64,000 nt of DNA from the NCBI RefSeq assembly GCF_010183535.1, contig NC_071331.1, positions 20,398,001 to 20,462,000 of the forward strand. Reading direction: 5' to 3'. This stretch comes from Caenorhabditis remanei (taxonomy: Eukaryota > Nematoda > Chromadorea > Rhabditida > Rhabditidae). Under the pieces are notes generated by a model, which saw only the letters and a program-made list of their open reading frames with translations, was not told the DNA's origin and made no database searches. Below, in pieces: positions 35,511 through 47,397 of the stretch (the stretch's first letter is position 1; the number at the start of each line of letters is the position of its first letter). Both the position numbers and the translations under genes were made by a program.

Positions 35511-36122
35511 ATTAAAGGCATATTGTGGTCTGTTGTGAAGTTTTCATATCATAATGTATGAGTTTCGGTGAGTTTATTTTCATACTCCAAGAATTTTTTA
35601 ATTCGGTCCACAACCCGCTGAGAGTGAGCGCCGAAAAGTTTGGTCATTGAGATGGCCGAAGAAAATTGGTGGCCGTGGCCTAGAAATTCGACTTCGGCCG
35701 TGTTGATTTTTTGAACTTTGACGGTATTTTCTATAATTTTTGAAAAAACTATCGAAAAGAACTGCAGAAATATGTATCAGAATACTGAAAAAACCGTTTT
35801 ACAGAAGTGAAATTTCTGGAACATTCTCGCTGACCAAACTTTCCGTTTAATGTTTTTTTAATCAATATTTGCCGTCCTTTATCGAATTTATTGAAGAAAT
35901 ACAACAAAAATTATAGAAAATACCGTCAAAATTAAAAATATCCAACGTTTCCGAAGTCGAATTTCTTTTACCAACCTCCATCTCAATGACCAAACTTTCC
36001 GGCGTTCGCTCTCAGTGGGTTGTGGACCGAATTAAAAAATTCTTGAAGTATGAAAATGAACTCGCCGAAACTCATACATTATGATATGAAAACATCACAA
36101 CAGACCACAATACGCCTTTAAG
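35511..36122. repeat. Fold-back with arms of about 145 bp
   Basis: Left arm 35511-35660 ('ttaaaggcatattgtggtctg') is complementary to 35980-36122 (ending 'cagaccacaatacgccttta'). Arms share 'tcataatgtatgagtttcggtgag' and 'aattcggtccacaaccc.ctgagag.gagcgccg'. The interior again shows weaker inverted similarity (35700-35830 against 35900-35980). Confidence 0.8.
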
Positions 36123-37099
36123 TCTCGACCCGAATTCCCGGGTACTTGGAGCCAAAAATTCAGTTTTCAATGTTTTCGAATTTTTTTGGAAATGTTGTGA
36201 GTTTTTTTTCGCGAAAAAATCCAATTTTTTTTTAAATATTACTCACAATTAGAAAAAACTCTGAAAAATCATTAGGAATGTTTACATTTTCGATTAAAAA
36301 TTGAAAAATTTGGTTCATTTTTCGAAGCCGGGCCTTGACAACATTTGTATATTTTGATGTATTTTTCTATTTACACAATTGAAAACGTGATGAAAACCAC
36401 TTTTTTCGATGATTGAATCACCCAAAACGCATACTTGCGAAATCACGAAATCACGACCCGGTCATAAAATGTGCATAATTTTTTTCAAACTTTTAGAAAT
36501 GTTTGGGAATTTTTATGAAAAACTGTAAGAAATCTCATGTACATTCGACATTTGATCGAAATTTGAAAACCGTTGACTTTTTTTTTTGCAAGAAAGTCAA
36601 AAAATTTCAAAACTTTTTCACTTAAAACTTTCAGTCCTTCATAAAAATTTTTGCAGTTTTTTCAAACAAAAAAATTCCAGCTATTCCATCTGAAATTTCA
36701 TGAAACTCTCGATTTTCACAGTTCTAAGTCCCTTAAACCACAATTTCAGCCATTTTTTTCCAATCTTTCGATCTCCCTTCTCTCCATTTTTCATTCCCAT
36801 AACTAGGTTGCTGTCACTCTCCTAAAAATGTCCCATTAAAAAGAGACCGCCCATCTTAATAAATCATAACGGAAATTGGCTACTTTTCATCCAAAAAATG
36901 TTCATTCTCATTCTCTTTTTTATTCCATTTCCCCCTTTTCTATTCCTCCGTTCTTTCCCAAGAATTCTCAATTTCCTGCTCCCCCCTTCCACCCAGGCTC
37001 CGCCCACTTTTGTCCTATTTTCTTGCTTAGTCTGTTACCCTACATTCCCTTCTCAAGATTACAGAGCAAACCAAGCGTAAACCTGCTGGAAATGGAAAG

Positions 37100-40000
37100 A
37101 TGAGCGATTTGGAGAGGTGCGATTATAAAGAAGTGAGTTTTTTTGGATAAATTTTTTAAAAACACATACTCTGTAGGAGAAAACGCTATTTTAGACACGA
37201 AAATCAGATTCCCCGCCGATTTTTACCCTTATCCAGACAGTTTTCACACAATTTTCGAATTCTGTGCATTTTATCGTGTCGGTGTGTTCAGTGTTTGCAT
37301 ACAATCGGAGCTACAGTAACCCAAAAAACACAAAATGAGAGATAGAGACGCAGAAAGATTGGGAATAGGGGTAGTTTTTGATGGGGAATTGGAATCTGAC
37401 ATTAGATTTGAAGTATTTTAGAAATCTGACCGTTATTCGGCATGCTTTAGGTTTTTAAAACTCATTTTCTGTATAAATTCGTGTTCCAAACTCAATTTCC
37501 ATGTTAAATTCGGTTTCTACGACTATGTTTACCCCTATCCAGACAGTTTTCACTCAATTTTCGAATTGTGTGCATTTTGCCGTAAGGTGTTTGCACACAA
37601 TCCGAGCTACAGTAACCCAAAAAACATAAAATGAGAGATTGAGACGCAGAAAAATGGGAATAGGCGTAGTTTTTGATGGGGAATCTGAATTTTAGCATGA
37701 TCTTCAGCGGTTTTCTATATTTTCAGGCGTACGGTGGCCAAATTCCGAACTGTTCCGACGCCACCAATACCGTCTACGATGCGTACACTCGGACGTGTGT
37801 CACTGCACAAGTTATACAATTTGAGGATCAGGTATTTGATATTTTTCTAGAGTCTACCCCCTAATCCCCCGCCGGTTAATTGAAAACAACAATTTTCTGT
37901 TCTGTTTTTTTTTCAGGAAAACGAGGTGAAAATGCAAATAATCTACGGAATTATTCTGCCACTTCTCGCCGTCGCCGTTGTTGTTTCGAATAGCATCGTC
38001 ATTTTGGTTTTAAGCCAGCAGAAATCGGTAAGGGACCGGGGCGAAGAGTGGAAGAAATAAGAAAAACTTGGAAAATTGGACGGAAATTTCATATAAGCAA
38101 TTATTTAATTCTTCATATTTTGAGCTAAACTTTGCATAAATTGAATAAAAACTCACCAAGTTATGGATTTTCGAAATATTTCAAAAAATTTGGTCTTTTC
38201 TAAAACTTCAATAATACACTGTGTTTTGCACCGAATTGCTTGAAACTTATATATTCTCTATGGGGCGGAGCTTGATAGGCTAAAAATATTTTTCACGTAA
38301 AGTTGAGAAGATTCTGAACGTTTTGAGCCAAAAATCTTCCAAAAAAGTTACAGATTTTCGAAACTTTTGGAAAATCTGAAAGTCATTAGAACTACAGTAA
38401 CTCACCTCACTTTGGTCTGACCCACATGAAACTGATATTTTTGGAATCAGCAAGTTGAGACGGTTCTAATGAGTATAATCACGGCACACTTTTAAAAATT
38501 TGATTTATTTTGAACTTTCTTGGGTCTCAACACGAAAACTTTGAAAACTACAGTAACCTCCAGCGAAAACTATGCGGTTGCATTTTTCTTCAAAAGTTTG
38601 GTTGATACTGATCGTTTTGTGCCAACTATTTTTTCTATTGCTCCTAAAATAAAAAAGTTTCAGATTTTCTAAAAATTTCGAAATCACAAAAACCTACCGT
38701 AACTCACTCAGTTTTGCTCTAAATTGGACGAAACTTATATTTTTGAACAAAGCGTATCAAGACGGTTCGAATGAGTATAATCATGACACATCTTCAAGCT
38801 ATACGGGTCTCACCACGAAAGCTACCGTAGTTTAAAGGCGCATAGAGTGCTCAAAACTTAAATTCATTCGAAACAGGGCATGATTATACTCATTCGAACC
38901 GTCTCTACTTTCTGATTCCAAAAATATAAATTTCATAAGTGTCAGAGCAAAATAGAGTGAGTTACGGTAGTTCTAATGACTTTCAGATTTTCGAAAAGTT
39001 TCGAAAATCGATAACTTCCTCAGTTGTTGAGCTATGCAGTTGGGATTAGGTGCAAAATGTAGAGAATTGAACGGACTATCTGTAAAAAATAAATCTAATT
39101 TGTTTCATCCGTCGTAATTTTTCCAGAAACGCGCAAGCGTGGAACCCCTCCTCTGGATGGCCATCTGCTCTCTTCTAATGGCAATTTCACCACTCCCATT
39201 CACTATTTATTATTATAATTTGAGTCATCATGAGGACTTCAATCAGACTCTGTTTTTGTGCTATTTGCAGAAGGTAATTTTCTTAAAAATTTGAATTTTT
39301 CATTTTCTGTTTAAAAACGTGTTCCAATCTCAATTTCCATGTTAAATTCGGTTTCTACGACTATTTTTACCCCTATCCAGACAGTTTTCACTCAATTTTC
39401 GAAATCTGTGCATTTTGTCGTGACGGTGTTTGGTGTCTGCACACAATCCGAACTACAGTAACCCAAAAATCACAAAATGAGAGAAAGAGACGCAGAAAAA
39501 TGGGGGGGGGGGGTAGTTTTCGATGGGGAATTTGAATTTGAGCCTAGTTTTTCTTTTTAAAGAAAAAATTGAAATAATTTTTTTAAGATTTGCATGGAAA
39601 TTCTTCCATTTTTCTTCAACACACTCGTCACTTTATTCACAATTTTGTTAGGAGTTCAAAGGTATTTTCTTATTAAATTTTTTAATAAAAAATATCGTTT
39701 TTTCCAGATTCATAGCCGTCCAATACCCGCTCCAATCGATCCGATGGTGCACACACAAAATGGTTCGTCGATATTCGAAGATAATTTTAATTCTGGCAAT
39801 ATGTCTGACTGGTGTACACTCTATATATGACATACGGTTACTGTATCATTTCTGTCTGAAGGTTAGTGTGTGTGTGGATTTACGACTGGGTGTCGATTTA
39901 CGAGAAATTTTCAGTATGGAGATGAGTCGTTTTGGGTGGCACGATGCTTCATTGGTTATTCGTCATTGACGTCTGCAATGGGTGCTGACGCGTTTTCAGC

Positions 40001-43000
40001 GGTGAGTGTCGGAAAGGGGCGGAGCTTAACAAGTTTGAAATATTTTTCGCGTGAAGTTAAGAAGATTCTGAACGTTTTGAGTGAAAAATCATCTAAAAAA
40101 GTGAAAAACTAAAAAAGTTATAGATTTTCGAAACTTTTCGAAAATCTGAAATTCATTAGAACTACCGTAACTCATTCCATTTTGATCCGACACCCATAAA
40201 ACTTATATTTTTGAAATCAGCAAGTTGAGACGGTTCAAATGAGTATAATCATGAAATACTTTGGAGAAAACTTGAAAATTTTGAGATTTTGGGTCTCACC
40301 ACGAAAACACCAAAACTACCATATCTTGGTCAATCTTTGCCCAAAATCAAAATTAAAATTATTTTTGAAATCAGCGTGTTTAGACGGTTCAAATGAGTAT
40401 AATCATGACATACTTTGAAAAATATTGAATTTTTTGAATTTTTTTGGGTCTCACCACGAAAACTTTGAAAACTTCAGTAACCTCCGGCGAAAACTAAAAC
40501 TATGCGGTTCGGTTATATTTTTCTTCAAAAGTTTGGTTCATACTGAACGTTTTGTGACAAAAATTTTCTCTATAGCTCCAAAAATTTTTTAAATTGAGAT
40601 TTTCGAAATATTTCGAAACGTTCTGAAATCACAAAAACTACCGTAACTTACTCTGTTTTGCTCTAAATTGGACGAAACATATATTTTTGAGCTAAGCTTG
40701 CCAAGACGGTTCAAATAAATATAATCATGCCGTACTCTGAAAAACTTTAAAATATTTTATTTTTTGGGTCCCACCACGACGAAAACCCGAATTTTCAGGT
40801 ATTCGACTATTTCCGAATCGGTCTGGTTGTCGTGTCGAGTGGATTGTTATTTGTGGTCACTATCCTCCTCATTCAAACAATACGAACGCATGATAATCCG
40901 AAGCAAGGGTGAGTTTTTGGAATTTTTTTCGAAAAAAATTTGAATTTCCCGCCAAAAAACTCAAAAGTGGTTTGGCGGGAAATACAAAACTTTTTCTTCA
41001 AGCTTAATACTCAAAAACATTAAATTTCAGAGTCCATCGTCACAAGAATCGAAAAACATCCACCAACACAACTATCATGTTAACAGTGATTATTGTCATC
41101 TATATGTTGGCAAGGTAGGTCAAAAAGAGGCGGAGCTTAACAAGTTCAAAATATTTTTCACGTGAAGTTGAGAAGATTCTGAGCGTTTTGAGTCAAAAAT
41201 CTTCTGAAAAAGTAAAAAACGAACCAAGTTACAGATTTTCGAAACATTTCGAAAACAGGAAAGTCATTAGAACTACCTTAACTCACTCCATTTTGCTCTG
41301 ACGCCCATGAAATATATATTTCTGGAATCAGCAAGTCGAGACGGTTCAAATGAGTATAATCATGACCTATTTCGAATGAATTTGAGTTTTGGGCACTCTA
41401 TGCGCCTTTAAACTACGGTAGTTTTCGTGGTGAGACCCAAATAGCTTGAAGATGTGTGATGATTATACTCATTCAAAGCGTCTGAATGAGCTGGGAGTGA
41501 TAATCGCTGTTTTGGGGCAAAAAAATCAAAAATCACAGGCAAAATCTATAAAAACAAGAGTTTTAGACTGAAAATGGCCTAGTTTCGTTAATTTTTTATG
41601 TTTTTTCGAAATTTTTGTTCGAAAAATTTGAAGTTTTATATCACAATTTTTGCAGAGCCCCCTCGACGCTGCTCATCCTACTGGTCAAAATAATGGACTA
41701 CATGCCGGTGCCCCAACTCGCATTCCAAATAGTCAATAACGTGTATTTACGAGTATTTGCAAATATTACAGTAATCTCATTGCATCCGATATCATTTGCT
41801 GTCTATATGTTCATGTCGAGAAAGTTTAGAGTCTCGTTGAGAAGGTTGTTGGGTGAGTTATTTAAAAAGTTCAAGTCATTCCGTGTATTTTGGTACAAAA
41901 AATAAGTTGGTAGGTCAAAAACAAAGAAAGTTATGGGCATTCGAAATTTTTCGAAATTTTGAAATTGAGTCTAATGCTACCGTAACCTGGTCAAAATCTT
42001 GGTAAGACCCATGAAACTATTTTTCACAAAAAAAATCAAATCAAATGCAACATTTTATGCTAAAAATCAATAAAAACAAGCCAACCCCCGCAAAGTTATA
42101 GAATTTCGAAATTTTTCGAAAATCTTAAAAATTCATTCAAACTACTGTAATTTTGTCAGTTTTGTTCCAAAAATTATAAAACTTACAGTTTTGGAATCAG
42201 TAGGAAAAGACGGTTCGATTGAGTATAATCAAGATAGTATTTGAAAAATTTCTGGGTTACTGTAGTTTTCGTGGTGGGACCCCCATATAAGTTATATTTT
42301 CAGGTTGGCGATTCCTTGCGTCTGACGAGGAGTTTAATGCATTTACTTCTTCCACGAGAATCCATACAGCACATCCAAAAATGTCATTAGTGGAGAAGGA
42401 GAGCTTATGGTGAGTCTTCATTTTAAATTAACCAATTTTTTTTCCAATTTTTTCTAGACTAGTCGTTTTCTTTGTTGTAACTTCTAAAAACAATTAGCAT
42501 AGCTGAAATCAGCGTGTTGAGACGGTTCGAATGAGTATAATCATGACTATATTTGAATCAAGTTGGGTCTCACCACGAAAAACTACAGTAAGCCAATTTA
42601 AAGGCGCATACAGTAGGCGGAAATCAAATTTCACGGAAGGTGGTCATGATTATACTCATTTGAATCGTCTTAACTTGCTGATTTCAAAAATATTAATTTG
42701 ACAACGTTAAGTGATGATATACTATAGTTACAGTAATTTTCAGATTTTCGAAAATTTTCGAAATTCCATAACATTTCCAATTTTTAAGCCATTGTCATGA
42801 TTGTTAGTTCATAAGAATCTGAATGAACCAATTTCTTCATGAAAAATAACGCAGTCCAAGTTTTACCAGCTTTAACAACTTTCGTGCTGAAATTCACATT
42901 TTTGAAGGTATCGGCATAATTTTTAGCTTGAAATCTATATAAATCTGAAGTGAATGCATTTTTCCTAGCTAGTCGGCTTGATTTTCGGCGTTTTAAGCTC

Positions 43001-43838
43001 AAAGCCAACTTTCTATCTCCAAATCTTCAAAAGTTACAGATTTTCGAAACTTTTCGAAAAGTTCTGAAATCACAAAAACTACTGTAACTCCTCTAGCTTA
43101 GCGAAATAATTTTCCAAACTTATATTTTGGAATCAGCGTGTCATGACGGTTGGAATGAGTATAATCATGACATACTTCAGACCACTTTGATTTTTGACGA
43201 TTTTTGACTACCTCCAGTGGCCTAGAGGGTCTTAAAATTGAGTAACTTCAAAATAGATCATGATTATACTCATTTGAACCGTCTTAACATGCTGATTCCA
43301 AAAATATAAATTTCATGGGTGTCCCATCAAAATGGAGTGAGTTACGTTAGTTCTAAGGACTTTCCTGTTTTCGAAAAGTTTCGAAAATCTGTAACTTTTT
43401 TCGTTTTTCACCATTTCAGAAGATTTTTGGCTCAAAACGTCCAAAACCTTCTTAACTTCACGTTAAAAATATTTTAAACTTGCTAAGCTCCGAATTTTCG
43501 AAAAATTTTGTAAATTTTTGAAAATCCTTAACTTTCAGTTTTGAAGCTATCCAAAAGTTTTTTAGCTCAAAATGTGTAGAATTTTATAAATTATTCATTA
43601 AAAATAGTCCCCCATCCCCCTTTTCCCCATTTTCAGTGGAGTTCGTGTCACTCGTAGTCCTGGTGGAGGAGGACAACAGAAACGTGGAATGTCTGTTGAC
43701 TTCAAATCATCTTTCGACGTGGAACCTCAACGACGTCGTCGGGCAACAACTGCCGACGCGAATCACGCCAATTTCAGAAGTTTCGCCGAAAACTCTGAGA
43801 AAAAATCGACGGGAATTGTGAATATTTGCGAGGATTAG
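37100..43838 (+). CDS. Rhodopsin-class seven-transmembrane receptor (GPCR)
   Basis: Twelve exons: 37100-37132, 37727-37831, 37917-38027, 39127-39273, 39588-39661, 39708-39861, 39915-40001, 40799-40908, 41031-41114, 41656-41852, 42304-42409 and 43637-43838 (TAG), 469 residues, all phases agree. The N-terminal 45 residues are extracellular with Cys and NCS. TM1 is YGIILPLLAVAVVVSNSIVI, TM2 follows EPLLWMAICSLLMAI, TM3 is CMEILPFFFNTLVTLFTILL ending GVQRFIAVQYPL, where DRY is usual. TM5 is RIGLVVVSSGLLFVVTILL, TM6 is TIMLTVIIVIYMLA, and TM7 ends HPISFAVYMF where NPxxY is usual. The Ser/Arg/Gly-rich tail is cytoplasmic. The TM3-loop motif is typical of nematode peptide-type receptors (FMRFamide-receptor-like), but the ligand is unknown. 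The acceptor of exon 5 (TTTTAAG) is weak. Introns carry many repeats. Confidence 0.9.
37195..37700. repeat. Two units of the 'acccctatccagacag' repeat in GPCR intron 1
   Basis: Same unit as 32850-33370, at about 37195-37405 and 37460-37690, with inverted ends 'gattccccgcc' and 'gatggggaat'. They account for most of the intron 37133-37726. Confidence 0.75.
38400..38965. repeat. Palindromic GATTATACTCATTCGAACC repeat cluster in GPCR intron 3
   Basis: Contains GACGGTTCGAATGAGTATAATC (38762) and the complement TGATTATACTCATTCGAACC (38881) plus a partial at 38458, flanked by 'aactaccgtaactcac' and its complement. Intron 38028-39126 otherwise shows nothing. Confidence 0.75.
39305..39545. repeat. 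Single 'acccctatccagacag' unit in GPCR intron 4
   Basis: Same family as 32850-33370; includes a G9 run at 39503-39512. Confidence 0.75.
40010..40770. repeat. GATTATACTCATTCGAACC repeat cluster in GPCR intron 7
   Basis: Three direct copies of GACGGTTCAAATGAGTATAA-like sequence (40229, 40384, 40704), each followed 50-70 bases on by 'gggtctcaccacgaaaac' (40310, 40448) or a variant (40768). Confidence 0.75.
41115..41520. repeat. GATTATACTCATTCGAACC repeat in GPCR intron 9
   Basis: Inverted pair at 41340 and 41461 with 'gcgcctttaaactacggtag' between. Intron is 41115-41655. Confidence 0.75.
41930..43520. repeat. GATTATACTCATTCGAACC repeat cluster in GPCR introns 10-11
   Basis: Copies at 42208, 42521, 42647, 43144 and 43259, in both orientations, with 'gattttcgaaacttttcg' blocks between. 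Intron 11 (42410-43636) contains no additional exon that I can support. Confidence 0.7.
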
Positions 43839-43998
43839 CAATGGATTACTGTAGATATCAATGGATTACTGTAGATCAAATATGGTGTGTTTGTGATTTA
43901 TTAATTTTATGGGCATCTGGACATTCAAACCTCTTTCTATCGCTTTTTATATCTTTTTTATCAAAAAAAAATTCAAAAAATTTTTTTTTCGAAAAATT

Positions 43999-44004
43999 AA
44001 TAAA
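43999..44004 (+). terminator. Possible GPCR polyadenylation signal
   Basis: AATAAA about 160 bases after the GPCR stop codon, followed by T-rich sequence. Confidence 0.45.
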
Positions 44005-44769
44005 TAATTGTATATTTTCAGCCCCCAACGATCTCAAATCAAAATGACCGTTAGCAACAATTTGTGATCTCTTCAATTGTAAATTATTGATTGTTTTTAT
44101 TGCTCTGTTGTAGATAACATAACATTGTTTTTGTTAGACAATGCATTTTTTTAATTTAAAAAGTTTTTGGTCCATTTCTTCGATACCGCGAAATAAAATC
44201 AGATTATTGTTTTTTTTTAAAGCAAGGCCAACACATCCCCAACATTTTAAGCCAAAAAACAGAGAGATTGATCAAAAACTAAAAAAGTTACAGATTTTCG
44301 AAACATGTCGAAAATCTGATAGTCATTAGCACTACCGTAACTCACTCCTGTTTGCTCTGACACCCATGAAACTTATATTTTTGGAATTAACAAGTCAAGG
44401 CGGTTCAAATGAGTATAATCAAGACACATTTCCATGATATTTGGGTCTCGTCACGAAAGCTACCGTAGTTTGAAGGCGCATAGAGTGCTCAAAACTCAAA
44501 TTCATTCGAAATAGGGCATGATTATACTCATTCGAACCGTCTCCACTTGCTGATTCCAAAAATATAAATTTCATAAGTGTCAGAGCAAACTGGAGTGAGT
44601 TACGGTAGTTCTAATGACTTTCAGATTTTCGAAAAGTTTCGAAAATCTGTAACTTGGTTTGTTTTTCACATTTTCAGAAGATTTTTGAGCCAAAACGTTC
44701 AGAATCTTCTTAACATCGTGTGAAAAGTATTTTGAACTTGTTAAGCTCCGCCCCTGAAAACGCTCTACC

Positions 44770-45830
44770 CTCTTTAGCATTTGAAGACAGCTACCCGAGA
44801 GAGAGAACGCAGACAACAAGACACTCTAGCTTCTCTGCGTCTCTGCATCTCAAAAACAGAACAATTTGTTTTCAAAAAATGAGTTTATTTAGAGCAAGTA
44901 GTCGTTCAGTCATCCATACACTTTCCAAACTGTCTATTTCCATTGAAAACTTTATATCCAGAAATTTCTTATCGATATAACTGAAAATAGATTATTGGTA
45001 TGAAAGTGCGCTCTATTGACAACAATCCCTTACTCATTCGAGTGCAATGATTTAGCACGTAATGTCTTCTCTTTATATCGTCCTCTCGCACTTGTCGATA
45101 ACCCTGAAATTGAGGAATGAAAGTGCGCTCCACGGATAACAGAGCTTACCTGACTATAAGAAGAGAGGGAGGAGATGCGGGGAAGAATCGAGAACTGAAT
45201 TTGATCGATTGATTGAATCGATCGATAAGGGGAGGGGGAACACGTGGCAAAAGGGGGGAGGTCACGGTAAACGGTTTTGCCACTTTTTTTAATCAACAAA
45301 ATCACGGAAATTTCAAAAAAACCATTTCCCGTGACCTCCCCCACTTCCTTACTCTACTTTTCTGCCACGTCGCCCTTCCTTCGATTAAATCAATCGATAA
45401 AATTCAGTTCTCGATTCTTCCCACCTCACCTTCTTATAGTCAGGTAAGCTTTGTTATCCGTGGAGCGCACTTCCATTTCCTCAATTTCAGAGTTATCGAC
45501 AAATCCAAGAGGCCGACGGGCATATAAGGAGAAGACAAGTTACTTGCATCTCATTGCATTCGTTGAGAGGATTGAATGAGTAAGGAATTGTCAATGGAGC
45601 GCACTTACATACCAATAATCTATTTTCAGTTATATCGATAAGAAATTTCTGGATATAAAGTTTTCAATGTAAATAGACGATTTGGAAAGGAGTTATTGAA
45701 CGACTACTTGACTATTTGATCTGAATAAATTCATTTTTTGAAATAAATTGTTCTGTTTTTAATGAAGAGACGCAGAGAAGCTAGAGTGTTTCGTTGTCTG
45801 CGCGCTCTCTCTGGTTCAAATGCTCGTATC
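44770..45830. repeat. 1-kb fold-back element
   Basis: The two halves (44770-45290 and 45295-45830) are near complements about a centre at 45290. Examples: 'gaagctagagtgt' at 45777 against 'acactctagcttc' at 44821, and 'gtggagcgcac' at 45461 against 'gtgcgctccac' at 45124. A direct copy of the left half's outer 200 bases recurs at 46300-46640. Confidence 0.8.
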
Positions 45831-46299
45831 CTAATATCCATTTGAGCAATCGAAACGTGGCCAACTACAAAAATGTGGCTCTCGATCTACAGTTAAGAAG
45901 ATTCTGAACGTTTTGAGTCAAAAATCTTCTGAAAAAGTGATAAACGAAAAAAAGTTGCAGATTTTAGAAACTTTTCGAAACTTTTCGAAAATCTGAAAGT
46001 CTTTAGAACCACCGTAACTCACTCCATTTTGCCGTGACGCCCATGAAATTTACATTTTTGAAATCAGCAAGTTAAGACGGTTCGAATGAGTATAATCATG
46101 ACCTATTCCGAACGAATTTAAGTTTTGAGCCCTCTATGCGCCTTTAAACTACTGTAGTTTTCGTGACGAGACCCAAATATCATGGAAATGTGTCATGATT
46201 ATACTCATTCGAACCGTCTAAATGAGCTGGTAGTAAATATCGCTGTTTTGGGGCATAAAAATCGGGTCTCATCGCTATAATTCATAAAAACAGGAGTTT

Positions 46300-46640
46300 T
46301 ATGCTACCCGAGAGAGAGAGAGCGCGCAGACAACGAAACACTCTAGCTTCTCTGCGTCTCTTCATTAAAAACAGAACAATTTATTTCCAAAAAATGAGTT
46401 TATTCAGAGCAAATAGTCAAGTAGTCGTTCAATATCTCCTTTCCAAATTGTCTTTTTACATTGAAAACTTTATTTCCAGAAATTTCTTATCGATATAACT
46501 GAAAATTGATGATTGGTATGTAAATGTGCTCTATTGACAACTATTCCCTTACTCATTCGACTAGCAATGATTAGCTCGTAATGCCTTCTCCTTATATGTT
46601 TCCAGAAATTTCATACCGATATAACTGAAAATTGATGATT
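46300..46640. repeat. Partial copy of the 44770-45830 fold-back arm
   Basis: 'ctacccgagagagagag', 'cactctagcttctctgcgtc' and 'agaaatttcttatcgatataactgaaaat' follow in the same order as at 44790-44990. Confidence 0.8.
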
Positions 46641-47390
46641 GGTATGAAAGTGCGCAATTTTACATTTTTGAAATAAGCAAGTTAAGACGGTTCGAATGAG
46701 TATAATCATGCCCCATTTCGAATGAATTTGAGTTTTGAGCACTCTATGCGCCTTTAAACTACGGTAGTTTTTCGTGACGAGACATATGCCATGAAAATAT
46801 GCCATGATTATAGTCATTTGAACTGTCGGGACATGGTGATTTTGAAAATTCAAGTGTTAAGAGTCCTGCTTTCATAGCGCACATATTCAGCTCAAACCAA
46901 AACCATCATTATATATTTTCAAAAAGACGACCATATCCCTCTGATGTAGAAAATTTGCATTTCTGACAAAAAAAATCATAAAAGAAAGAGTATAATCACT
47001 TCTTTCCCCCCTCTTTTTTCATTTTGTTCTTACTACAAAGTAAAGAGCCTCCTTCTTCTCTTATCATATCTCACTAACCCTCTAATCTTCTGACTTTTCT
47101 TCTTTTTCATTTCATTTTGTTGTTTTCAATGTCCTCCTCTCTCTCAAGTAAGTACGTACTATGATTGTCTCCTGGGTTACCCTTTCTTTTTTCTTCTCAC
47201 CACTCTTTTCCTCTTTTTCAAAATTTTAGGCCAATCCCTTTTATCTTTTCTTTTTGGGGTGGTATTTAGGCAAAAAGTGAAATTTTTATATGATTGGATA
47301 GCTAAAATTCTGGTGGGTACGGTGGTGTAATTAAATTATTCAAGTTTCCATTTTCTCATCATCTCAACTCCACTATTCTGTTTCTTCCTG

Positions 47391-47396
47391 TTCCAG
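47391..47396 (+). promoter_or_regulatory. Splice or trans-splice acceptor before HTH gene start
   Basis: TTCCAG one base before AATG at 47397-47400. An upstream ATG at 47129 with donor GTAAGT does not keep frame across this acceptor, so it would be 5' UTR at most. Confidence 0.4.
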
Positions 47397-47397
47397 A

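Larger units (their letters stand above)
17824..37099. other. 19-kb repeat-rich stretch without a convincing gene
   Basis: No run of splice-compatible coding exons or recognisable protein domain was found on either strand. Open frames here are short, biased to Phe/Lys/Ser and overlap repeats. Several pyrimidine-rich tracts (for example 25130-25480, 28960-29040, 30220-30560, 33400-33700, 36750-37060) may be unique or regulatory DNA. The individual repeats are listed separately. Confidence 0.6.
43839..47397. other. Spacer between GPCR and HTH gene
   Basis: No coding region supported. Contents are repeat copies (44280-44755, 45890-46260, 46640-46840 with GATTATACTCATTCGAACC), a fold-back at 44770-45830 with a third partial copy at 46300-46640, and a pyrimidine-rich segment (46990-47390) before the HTH gene that may be its promoter. 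Confidence 0.55.

Noticed and set aside
45213..45527. 104-codon frames across the fold-back centre
   Set aside because: Mirror-image frames exist on both strands because the sequence is a palindrome.
47129..47150. ATG and GTAAGT donor as a first coding exon of the HTH gene
   Set aside because: The phase does not match the exon at 47398, where the in-frame ATG lies directly after the acceptor.
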